Positions 1 to 4,367 of a DNA stretch of 6,287 nt are shown piece by piece. The DNA is from Thermoproteota archaeon (GTDB lineage Archaea > Korarchaeota > Korarchaeia > B14-G2). The DNA lies in assembly GCA_003661385.1 (NCBI GenBank), contig QMWA01000102.1:1-6287 (forward strand), given 5' to 3'. Every line of letters starts with the position of its first letter. Position 1 is the stretch's first letter. The notes beneath the pieces were generated by a model. That model was given only the letters and a program-made list of their open reading frames with translations. It was not told the origin of the DNA and did not search any database. The translations under genes and the position numbers were made by a program.

Positions 1-66
1 CTCAGCGTGCTCAGCAGTGTGCTCATAGTAGTGCTCCAAGGCCTTCCTAAGCCTGCCAGCGCTCAT
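1..66 (-). CDS. Partial hypothetical protein, N-terminus only
   Basis: The reading frame is open to the left edge of the window, leaving 22 residues that begin MSAGRLRKALEHYYEHTAEH. The peptide is charged and probably helical, with an H-rich stretch (His12, 16, 20). I do not recognise the family. The start at 66 is chosen because a TATA-like TTTTTTAA lies at 98-105 on the same strand and a GGGGGA purine run sits just upstream of the ATG. An in-frame ATG at 108 would add 14 residues, but it overlaps that TATA-like element. The gene lies downstream of hypA on the same strand, so a hydrogenase-maturation or nickel role is conceivable by neighbourhood only. Nothing in the short peptide demonstrates it. 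Confidence 0.4.
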   Translation of the reverse strand, partial: MSAGRLRKALEHYYEHTAEHAE

Positions 67-96
67 CCAGCTTCCCCCAAGCTTCCTCCTCCAGAG

Positions 97-106
97 GTTA
101 AAAAAC
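97..106 (-). promoter_or_regulatory. Putative archaeal TATA box for the left-edge reading frame
   Basis: On the minus strand the sequence reads GTTTTTTAACC. It is an AT island in GC-rich DNA, about 35 bases before the ATG at 66. It lies between the end of hypA and the partial gene, so the partial gene may have its own promoter as well as read-through from hypA. The evidence is position and base composition only. Confidence 0.35.
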
Positions 107-159
107 ATGCTGCTAGCTTTCAGGCAGTAGCCTGCGGTGGAAGCCAGAATCCAGCCAGC

Positions 160-534
160 TCATGACCTCTCTGCTCTTATGCTCCTTACTACACACCCTC
201 TCCCATCCAATATCACCGTCTCGAGGCTTGAGCAAGCTGGGCACTGCACTGCTAGCGGCAGAAGGTGGCTCTCTGGCTCAGGTGCTGAGGCTTCTCCTTC
301 ATAGCCGCACCTCAAGCACCTTATGGAAGCCCTCTTGACCTCAAACTTGAGCTCTGCCCCCTCCGCTATCGTGCCCTCTGAAAGCACCTTAAACGAGAGC
401 TCAAGCTGCTCCAGGCTCAGGAAGCTCAGCTCACCTACCTCCAAGGTGACCTCCAGCACCCTCTTGGCGCCATGCTCGTGCGCTGCTCTAAGCACCACAT
501 CTAGGATCGCTTGCGCAACTGAGAACTCGTGCAC
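160..534 (-). CDS. hypA: HypA, hydrogenase/urease nickel incorporation metallochaperone
   Basis: HypA binds nickel and, with the GTPase HypB, delivers it to the large-subunit precursor of [NiFe]-hydrogenase in the cytoplasm. The 124-residue product has the full family layout. It starts M-H2-E3, where His2 is the N-terminal nickel ligand. A zinc site follows, formed by C73xxC76 and C98xxC101 separated by a 21-residue loop. The C-terminus GCVVRSIRAE matches the closing strand of the family. Length is close to the usual 110-125 residues. The start is a GTG at 534, which puts His directly after the initiator as the family requires. A Shine-Dalgarno AGGTGG (539-544) lies four bases upstream, with the same spacing as at the nucleotidyltransferase start near the right edge. 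It is divergent from the CooT-like gene. No hydrogenase subunit or HypB is visible in the window, so the client enzyme is unknown. Confidence 0.95.
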   Translation of the reverse strand: MHEFSVAQAILDVVLRAAHEHGAKRVLEVTLEVGELSFLSLEQLELSFKVLSEGTIAEGAELKFEVKRASIRCLRCGYEGEASAPEPESHLLPLAVQCPACSSLETVILDGRGCVVRSIRAERS

Positions 535-562
535 GCTGCCACCTGATCAGATTCTATGATGC

Positions 563-577
563 CAGCCTAAAAGGCTG
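563..577. repeat. Inverted repeat CAGCC-TAAAA-GGCTG over the hypA TATA box
   Basis: Perfect 5-base arms, CAGCC (563-567) and GGCTG (573-577), flank TAAAA. On the minus strand this is the proposed hypA TATA element. A dyad centred on a TATA box is a plausible repressor site, but 5-base arms can occur by chance. The palindrome TGCATGCA follows at 579-586, between the two divergent promoters. Confidence 0.4.
566..576 (-). promoter_or_regulatory. TATA element of hypA
   Basis: The minus strand reads GCCTTTTAGGC. The TTTTA core at 568-572 is about 36 bases before the GTG start, giving a predicted transcript start near 545 and a short leader that includes the AGGTGG ribosome site. The core matches the opposite-facing element of the CooT-like gene (CCTTTTAAGC) in nine of ten bases. 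Confidence 0.5.
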
Positions 578-598
578 ATGCATGCACTCAGCAGTGAA

Positions 599-608
599 CC
601 TTTTAAGC
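599..608 (+). promoter_or_regulatory. TATA element of the CooT-like gene
   Basis: CCTTTTAAGC (599-608) lies 25-34 bases before the candidate GTG starts at 629-638, so the transcript is expected to be leaderless or nearly so. No Shine-Dalgarno sequence precedes those GTG codons, which fits. Confidence 0.55.
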
Positions 609-637
609 CAAGGGCATGCTGGCTTCTGGTGTCTGTG

Positions 638-823
638 GTGTGCGAGTTCAAGGTGTTCCTGGGTGGTGAGCTTGTTTTTGAGGATGTGGTCTACGCGAGC
701 CAAGACGGCTCTAAGGTCGTCTTAGTGAACATATTCGGTGAAAAGAGGGTTATTGACTCGTGCACGATAGCTGAGGTCGATGTCGGGAGGGAGAAGCTGG
801 TGTTGGAGCGCTCTGAGGGCTAG
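638..823 (+). CDS. CooT-family small nickel-binding protein
   Basis: The 61-residue product starts M-C-E-F-K-V-F-L and continues GGELVFEDVVYAS, then VVLVNIFGEKRVIDSCTIAEVDV. This is the pattern of the CooT family (about 60-70 residues; Pfam CooT, once called RNA-binding protein 2): an M-C start, then a small beta barrel with the central motif V-x-L-V-x-I-F-G-E. In characterised CooT the second-position cysteine binds nickel, and the protein helps nickel supply to carbon monoxide dehydrogenase. For archaeal homologues the role is inferred. GTG at 638 is chosen so that Cys is residue 2. In-frame GTGs at 635 and 629 would add one or three residues, and 629 sits at the ideal leaderless distance from the TATA box. 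An ATG at 578 is rejected because it precedes the TATA box. Head-to-head placement with hypA supports a nickel role. Confidence 0.85.
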   Translation: MCEFKVFLGGELVFEDVVYASQDGSKVVLVNIFGEKRVIDSCTIAEVDVGREKLVLERSEG

Positions 824-831
824 CTAAGCAG

Positions 832-849
832 CTCCAGCAGCTGCTGGAG
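832..849. repeat. Perfect 18-bp palindrome after the CooT-like gene
   Basis: CTCCAGCAG (832-840) is immediately followed by its reverse complement CTGCTGGAG (841-849). It begins nine bases after the CooT-like stop codon. It could fold as a hairpin in transcripts from either strand, ending the CooT-like message or the opposing candidate RNA. There is no T-run on either side, so it is not a standard archaeal terminator. It could also be a protein-binding dyad. Confidence 0.6.
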
Positions 850-863
850 GGCTTAACGTTCCT

Positions 864-911
864 GGCTCTCCGCTACACATGTATCCAAAGCTATGAAAGT
901 AGCGGAGAGCC
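864..911. repeat. Perfect 13-bp inverted repeat with 22-base loop
   Basis: GGCTCTCCGCTAC (864-876) and GTAGCGGAGAGCC (899-911) are exact reverse complements around a 22-base loop. It is the longest long-arm hairpin in the window and lies outside any convincing gene. It is treated as a helix of the candidate RNA, but a cruciform or a protein-binding dyad is possible. Confidence 0.75.
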
Positions 912-956
912 TTCCCGTCTCAGGGTTCATAGGCGGGCTTTCGGGGGAGTGGAGCT

Positions 957-1026
957 CCCCACATCTATCTGGCTCCTTAGCTCCGCCCCTTCGGCTTACC
1001 CTCCCTCTCTCCACCCACCCCACATC
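957..1026. repeat. Direct repeat of CCCCACATC
   Basis: The 9-mer CCCCACATC occurs at 957-965 and again at 1018-1026 inside the candidate RNA region (GATGTGGGG in the minus-strand transcript). It may be an exposed repeated loop sequence or coincidence in C-rich DNA. Confidence 0.35.
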
Positions 1027-1057
1027 CCGAGCGGAGCTCACCTAACACGAAGAGGCC

Positions 1058-1071
1058 TCCCTTTATAAAGG
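1058..1071 (-). promoter_or_regulatory. Strong TATA promoter facing the candidate RNA
   Basis: On the minus strand the sequence is AAGCCTTTATAAAGGG: a GCC-flanked TFB-recognition-like segment and the TATA core TTTATAAA at 1062-1069. About 25 bases further lies 1039-1041, the start of the structured segment. The core is self-complementary, so firing to the right is possible, but that would only give transcription antisense to the 3' end of the Nre gene. Confidence 0.55.
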
Positions 1072-1111
1072 CTTTGAGCTACAAAAGTTTTCGTGTGCTA
1101 CAAATGCAACG
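1072..1111 (-). terminator. Possible 3' end of the Nre transcript
   Basis: Downstream of the Nre stop the minus strand has two short T-rich clusters (CATTTG, then ACTTTTG) inside a repeated 8-mer TTTGTAGC (1104-1097 and 1085-1078). Archaeal termination often occurs at T-rich stretches, but these are short and no hairpin is evident. The call rests on position between the Nre stop and the next promoter. Confidence 0.25.
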
Positions 1112-2395
1112 TCATATGTTTCTGCCCCTAAGCATGCCCTTCTCCACGAGCTTAGCTTGCCTCCCTGGCTTCAGAAGCCTGCTTACCTGGAGCCAGGCTT
1201 CCAGCGGCATCAGCATCCTCTCTGATATGTGCTCTAGGATCTCCTGTAGGCTGCTGTACCTGGCTGGCTTCTGCCTGAGCGCCAGCCTGACGCTCTCCCT
1301 CACCTGCCAGACTCCAAGCGGCATTATGTGCCCTGGGTATGCTTCCCTCAGGACTACAGCTGCTGCCTGCCTCCTTCTCCCATATAGGTGCTCTGCTACA
1401 GCTAGCCTAGCTGCATAGTAGCATCCACCTATGCTAGCGTAGCTTGACCTCCCATAGTAGCCCTCCCAGTCTGAGCCGACTGCTATGCTCTCACTGCTGA
1501 GGTTCCATGCTGTGCTGGGGTACCACGCCTCTATGAGCTCGTAGCTCCATGGCCTTGGAGTCAGCACGACCACGAACTTGTTGTCTAGCTTCTCAGCCTC
1601 ATAGACCTCATACTCACCTAGCTCCTCGAAGCTCCTCAGCTCTGAGATCAGCTTCAAGCCTATCATGGAGTCTACTGCTGTTATGCTCCACCTTGTCGGG
1701 ACAAGCCTCCTCCGGGGCTTCAAGCCGAGCGCGCCCAGGCTCAGCGCCCTTATTATAGCTGAGACAGGCACACCACCCCTGTAGAGCTGGAGCACTGCTT
1801 CAGACGCCTTGAGATCCGTGTCTTCATAGGCCTTCTCGATCCTCCTATCAGCCTTAACGCCCCCTGCCTTGAGGTCTCTGAGCGGGGCTGAGGGGCCGAA
1901 TGGCTGTGAATCTGGGTCCAGCTGTGTCTTGAGGACTGGCTTAGACTTCAGCTCCATCTCGACTTCCGCTGGCCTAGCTGAGATGCCCAGCTCCACCAGC
2001 TCCTCCAGCATCCTTCCAAGAGGCCTTCTAGCATCAACCTCAGCTACCCCTCTTACGAGAGAAAGCCTGCCCTTGACTATCTGCTCTCTGCTGAGCTGAA
2101 GCCACCTCTCAGGCTCAGCTAGTATCGACGTGTCACCTCTGTAAGGCGGAACCAGGGGGCCTACTGTCACCCTAGGGTACCTGGCTCTCCCAATGAAGAT
2201 GTCTGGTGGGCTGCTTCCATCCACCTGTGTGCTCTGGAGTGAGGGGGCTAGCGGAGCATAAGCTCTGATCTTGAAGAGAACTGGGCAAGCTGGCCTACCG
2301 CAGAGGAGCTTTACCCCCCTGCAGTGCAGGCAGCTAGCCTCCGGGCTTCGAGAAGCTGAGCTAACCCACCTGTCTAGGCGGTGTGCCCAGGGCAC
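1112..2395 (-). CDS. Nre-family archaeal DNA repair protein
   Basis: Nre proteins are an archaeal family implicated in repair of DNA damage; in haloarchaea NreA is thought to work with the sliding clamp PCNA. The 427-residue product has the family hallmarks in order. A zinc-site pattern C22xxC25-x6-C32-x4-C37 comes first. Then come SPPDIFIGRARYPRVTVGPL and GDTSIL (around residues 60-90), RRLVPTRWSITAVDS near the middle, TPRPWSYELIEAWYPS, and DWEGYYGRSSYASIGGCYYA plus the PLGVWQVRESVR block toward the C-terminus. Length is normal. The start is GTG at 2395, with GAGGT about 11 bases upstream; the frame has no other ATG, GTG or TTG back to a stop. The C-terminal tail (QAKLVEKGMLRGRNI) lacks the aromatic pair of a typical PCNA-interacting box. 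It lies 37 bases behind the roadblock gene on the same strand, so co-transcription is likely. Confidence 0.9.
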   Translation of the reverse strand: MPWAHRLDRWVSSASRSPEASCLHCRGVKLLCGRPACPVLFKIRAYAPLAPSLQSTQVDGSSPPDIFIGRARYPRVTVGPLVPPYRGDTSILAEPERWLQLSREQIVKGRLSLVRGVAEVDARRPLGRMLEELVELGISARPAEVEMELKSKPVLKTQLDPDSQPFGPSAPLRDLKAGGVKADRRIEKAYEDTDLKASEAVLQLYRGGVPVSAIIRALSLGALGLKPRRRLVPTRWSITAVDSMIGLKLISELRSFEELGEYEVYEAEKLDNKFVVVLTPRPWSYELIEAWYPSTAWNLSSESIAVGSDWEGYYGRSSYASIGGCYYAARLAVAEHLYGRRRQAAAVVLREAYPGHIMPLGVWQVRESVRLALRQKPARYSSLQEILEHISERMLMPLEAWLQVSRLLKPGRQAKLVEKGMLRGRNI

Positions 2396-2432
2396 TCTAG
2401 CCCTGAACCTCTTGGCTGGCAGCCTCCTGCAC

Positions 2433-2876
2433 CTAGACTACTGGAGGGGAGGGTGGCTTTAAACCTGCCTGCTCTCCACCTGCCATCTTCTCTGTCCAGC
2501 TCTTCACTATGCTCTCAACCTGTGTGGCAGCTGTCTCAAGCACCAGGAAGAAGAGCCCTCTCACGGGGTTTCTGCCGGTTAAGGCTGCTATCACAGCTTC
2601 CCCAGCGCCCACAACTATGAGGTCGCCGTTCTCTCCGCTTGCCATGACCTTCCTCAGCTTCCCCCTCCCTGTCCTGGCTAGGGCGTTCTCTGATGTAGCT
2701 AGGAGCGTGGCAGCCATCGCAGCAAGCTGCTCGCTGTCAACGCCCTCAGTCATCTCAGCTGCCATCAGCAGCCCATCTCTACCAGCTACAAGCACACCCT
2801 CCAGGTCAGGTAGGTTCTCTCTGACCTTCGAGAGGACGTTCTTAAGCTGTATGTACACGCTCTCGCTCACACCCAT
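2433..2876 (-). CDS. Roadblock/LC7-domain protein
   Basis: The 147-residue product fits the roadblock/LC7 fold, small dimeric proteins that commonly bind and regulate Ras-like or MglA-like small GTPases. A first helix (QLKNVLSKVRENLPDLEG) leads into the signature GVLVAGRDGLLMAAEM. This is followed by SEQLAAMAATLLATSENALA, a strand pair around VMASGENGDLIVVGAG, and RGLFFLVLETAATQVESIVKSW. A short Gly/Pro-rich tail (GLKPPSPPVV) extends beyond the domain. The start is ATG at 2876 because a TATA box (2901-2908) lies about 28 bases upstream, which suits a leaderless message. An in-frame start at 2930 would run across that promoter. No GTPase partner is encoded in this window, so its client is unknown. 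The next gene on the same strand is Nre. Confidence 0.85.
   Translation of the reverse strand: MGVSESVYIQLKNVLSKVRENLPDLEGVLVAGRDGLLMAAEMTEGVDSEQLAAMAATLLATSENALARTGRGKLRKVMASGENGDLIVVGAGEAVIAALTGRNPVRGLFFLVLETAATQVESIVKSWTEKMAGGEQAGLKPPSPPVV
2456..2466 (-). promoter_or_regulatory. Possible internal TATA element for the Nre gene
   Basis: The minus strand reads GGTTTAAAGCC, with core TTTAAA at 2458-2463 inside the last codons of the roadblock gene. It would start a transcript near 2434 with a leader of about 40 bases before the Nre GTG. A GCAGGAGGC purine block (2422-2430) lies in that leader, but it is too far (about 27 bases) from the GTG to act as its ribosome site. Confidence 0.3.
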
Positions 2877-2898
2877 GCACCAGTGCCCTACTCTACTG

Positions 2899-2912
2899 GC
2901 TTTTAAAAGCTG
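2899..2912. promoter_or_regulatory. Palindromic TATA box shared by two divergent genes
   Basis: GCTTTTAAAAGC (2899-2910) is fully self-complementary, with core TTTTAAAA at 2901-2908. The roadblock ATG (2876, minus) lies about 28 bases to one side and the amidotransferase ATG (2929, plus) about 25 bases to the other. Both distances suit transcription starts at or next to the start codons, that is leaderless messages, and neither gene has a convincing Shine-Dalgarno. The whole gap between the two ATGs is 52 bases, and this is its clearest TATA box. Confidence 0.6.
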
Positions 2913-2928
2913 TGCACATCTATATGCC

Positions 2929-4341
2929 ATGCAGGCTCAGCTCATAGCCATACTCCCCAGGGCAGGTAGGCTAGAGCACATAGCTGAGAGAGCTAAAGAA
3001 GCCATGGCCTTAGTCTACGGAGGCTGTAAGGTGGCTGATGTACACGGAGTGCTCCTGGTGCTCTCAGGAGGAGAGCTAGCTGAGGGAGCTTGCACCCTCG
3101 TCTCAAGCCAGGTTGAAGGAACCTACCTGGAGAAGGCTGACGCTTGCATGCTGCTAGACGAGTACACGAGCCTGGAGGCTGGCTTCACGACCTCCATCAG
3201 GTCTCTCATGAGAGAGGAGCGTGGCCTGCTGTCCCTGACCATAGCCTCAAGGCACTACCTTGCTGCAGCAAGAGACCCAGCTGGCGCAACCCCCATGTAC
3301 TACGCTAGCACCCCACTGCACCTGGCAGTCTCAACGTCTCCGCTCCTGCTGGAGCTCTGCGGCTTTAGGAGCTACGTGAGCATACCAGCTGGGTGCTGCC
3401 TGGCTGGAGACCGAGCAGGCGAGGTCATAGCTCCACTAGCTAGCCTGCTGTGGTGCAGGGGAGAAGGCTCTGCTAGAGAGGTGCTGAGGAAGCTCAGGCT
3501 ACAGCTCTCACACGTAGAGAGGGCTGCAGTCATGTTCTCAGGGGGGCTAGACAGCTCTGTGCTAGCTGCAGCCATGAGGGACTCAGGCTGCAGCATCGAG
3601 CTCTACACGTGTGCAGCCAAGGGGTCAGCTGACGAGCAGGCTGCGCTAGAGGCAGCAGAGGCACTGGGCCTCAAGCTAAACCTGGTGGAGCTCAGCGAGC
3701 AAGCTGTCGAGGACACGCTCCCAGTGGTCTTAGCTCACACGTGCAAGCCTACCTTGATGGACGCTAGCATAGCAGTACCCCTGCACCTAGCGTCAAGAGA
3801 GGCCTCATCCAAGGGCTTCAAGCTCTCAGCCCTGGGGCAGGGGGCAGACGAGCTCTTCGGCGGGTATGCGAGGTTTGTCTGGAGGCTCAGGGAAAGCGGC
3901 CCTAGAGGGGCCCTAGACTCGATTGAAGCCAGCATACTCCAGCTCCAGAGGGGCTTTGAGAGAGACCACGCTACCGTGTCTGCAGCTGGCCTCGAGCTCT
4001 CAACGCCATACGCCTCCCAGATGATAGCTGGAGAGGCTCTCTCAGCCCCCCTAGCCATGAGGGTCTCAGCTGACGGCTCGAGGAAGCTTCTGCTCAGGGA
4101 GGTAGCCAGGGCGCTAGGGCTCCCAGAGAGCATAGCTGAGAGAGCCAAGAAAGCAGCGCAGTACGGCAGCATGTCAGAGAAGCTGGTGAGGAAGGCTGCT
4201 GAGAAGAGAGGGTATAAGGGGGCGAGGGAAGCGGCCTACTATCTGAGGGCCTTGAGCGAGGAGGCCAAGCTCAAGCTAGTAAGAGAGCTCACGTCGCTTT
4301 CAAGGTTTTCAACGCTTTCAACAAGTAGGGTTTTAAGCTAG
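2929..4341 (+). CDS. Asparagine-synthetase-like ATP-dependent amidotransferase lacking the glutaminase cysteine
   Basis: The 470-residue product resembles AsnB, which activates aspartate with ATP and amidates it. The C-terminal synthetase domain (about 195-440) is well kept: PP-loop SGGLDSS (204-210), the GSADEQAALEAAEALGL block, GQGADELFGGY (303-313), ERDHATVSAAGLELSTPY (344-361), SRKLLLRE and KKAAQYGS. The N-terminal domain (about 1-190) keeps traces of the class II glutaminase fold (ARDPAGATPMYY, YVSIPAG), but the protein starts MQAQLIAIL rather than MCGI. The catalytic Cys2 is absent, so ammonia would have to be free or come from a partner. ATG at 2929 is chosen from the TATA box at 2901-2908; frame upstream of it is only the mirror of the roadblock gene. 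The substrate could be aspartate or another carboxylate. The C-terminal tail (SLSRFSTLSTS) is coded by a 9-base tandem repeat. Confidence 0.82.
   Translation: MQAQLIAILPRAGRLEHIAERAKEAMALVYGGCKVADVHGVLLVLSGGELAEGACTLVSSQVEGTYLEKADACMLLDEYTSLEAGFTTSIRSLMREERGLLSLTIASRHYLAAARDPAGATPMYYASTPLHLAVSTSPLLLELCGFRSYVSIPAGCCLAGDRAGEVIAPLASLLWCRGEGSAREVLRKLRLQLSHVERAAVMFSGGLDSSVLAAAMRDSGCSIELYTCAAKGSADEQAALEAAEALGLKLNLVELSEQAVEDTLPVVLAHTCKPTLMDASIAVPLHLASREASSKGFKLSALGQGADELFGGYARFVWRLRESGPRGALDSIEASILQLQRGFERDHATVSAAGLELSTPYASQMIAGEALSAPLAMRVSADGSRKLLLREVARALGLPESIAERAKKAAQYGSMSEKLVRKAAEKRGYKGAREAAYYLRALSEEAKLKLVRELTSLSRFSTLSTSRVLS
4295..4321 (+). repeat. Three tandem 9-base units before the glmS promoter
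   Basis: CGCTTTCAA, GGTTTTCAA and CGCTTTCAA follow one another without gaps. They end nine bases before the glmS TATA element and also encode the serine-rich tail of the preceding protein. The local AT content is clearly higher than in the rest of that gene. It could be a regulator site or simple slippage. Confidence 0.55.
4329..4338 (+). promoter_or_regulatory. TATA element of glmS
   Basis: GGTTTTAAGC overlaps the final codons of the amidotransferase gene. Its TTTTAAG core (4331-4337) is about 34 bases before the TTG start, the same distance as in the CooT-like gene, so the leader would be only a few bases long. glmS may therefore be transcribed independently as well as by read-through. Confidence 0.5.
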
Positions 4342-4367
4342 AGTAGACTAGCCTACCGGGGCAGGCC

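Larger units (their letters stand above)
830..1040 (-). ncRNA. Candidate structured non-coding RNA with its own promoter
   Basis: A TATA box TTTATAAA at 1062-1069 predicts a minus-strand transcript starting near 1039. Read in that direction the transcript can form several helices: AGCTCCGC (1038-1031) with GCGGAGCT (986-979), extended by TCGG with CCGA (1030-1027 with 994-991); a hairpin GGGGAG-CTCCA-CTCCCC (960-944); a short CCCG/CGGG stem (937-934 with 917-914); a 13-bp perfect hairpin at 911-864; and the 18-bp palindrome at 849-832. The 9-mer GATGTGGGG occurs twice (1026-1018 and 965-957). I checked for tRNA, 5S rRNA, RNase P RNA (no GAGGAAAGTC or ACAGAA cores) and SRP RNA (no GGAAGGGAGCA core) and recognised none. 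A leaderless 62-codon frame (GTG at 1041, TAA at 853) spans the same DNA, but its peptide looks like no protein I know. The strand rests on the promoter alone. Confidence 0.42.

Noticed and set aside
113-163. 16-codon minus-strand frame overlapping the hypA stop as ATGA
   Set aside because: The overlap looks like translational coupling, but the frame ends after 16 codons in a peptide with no recognisable similarity. It could be a remnant, but this cannot be shown.
578-637. ATG at 578 as start of the CooT-like protein
   Set aside because: It lies upstream of the TATA box that should drive the gene and would bury the metal-binding Cys at position 22.
864-1040. RNase P RNA, SRP RNA, 5S rRNA or tRNA in the structured region
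   Set aside because: Core conserved sequences of RNase P (GAGGAAAGTC, ACAGAA) and SRP RNA (GGAAGGGAGCA) are missing. A CCCGTCTC string recalls 5S rRNA, but the surrounding order does not fit, and no cloverleaf with a T-loop was found.
853-1041. 62-codon minus-strand reading frame with GTG start and TAA stop
   Set aside because: The GTG sits at leaderless distance from the TATA box, so it cannot be excluded, but the peptide is Arg/Ser/Pro-rich with no recognisable fold, and the DNA is dominated by inverted repeats. It is kept only as an alternative to the RNA call.
1062-1111. Rightward transcription from the palindromic TATA at 1062-1069
   Set aside because: It would produce only antisense RNA into the 3' end of the Nre gene. 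The reading frame there (1074-1418) is a shadow of Nre.
2509-2928. Upstream extension of the amidotransferase frame
   Set aside because: This open frame is the mirror image of the roadblock gene. The TATA box at 2901-2908 and the leaderless ATG at 2929 mark the true start, and the extension has no glutaminase motif.
3899-3921. GGCCCTAGA direct repeat with an embedded GGGCCC palindrome
   Set aside because: It lies inside well-conserved coding sequence of the amidotransferase and is explained by Gly/Pro/Ala/Leu codons.
4342-4367. glmS ribozyme or riboswitch in the glmS leader
   Set aside because: Only 26 bases separate the stop from the TTG, and the predicted leader is a few bases. The known ribozyme is bacterial and much longer.
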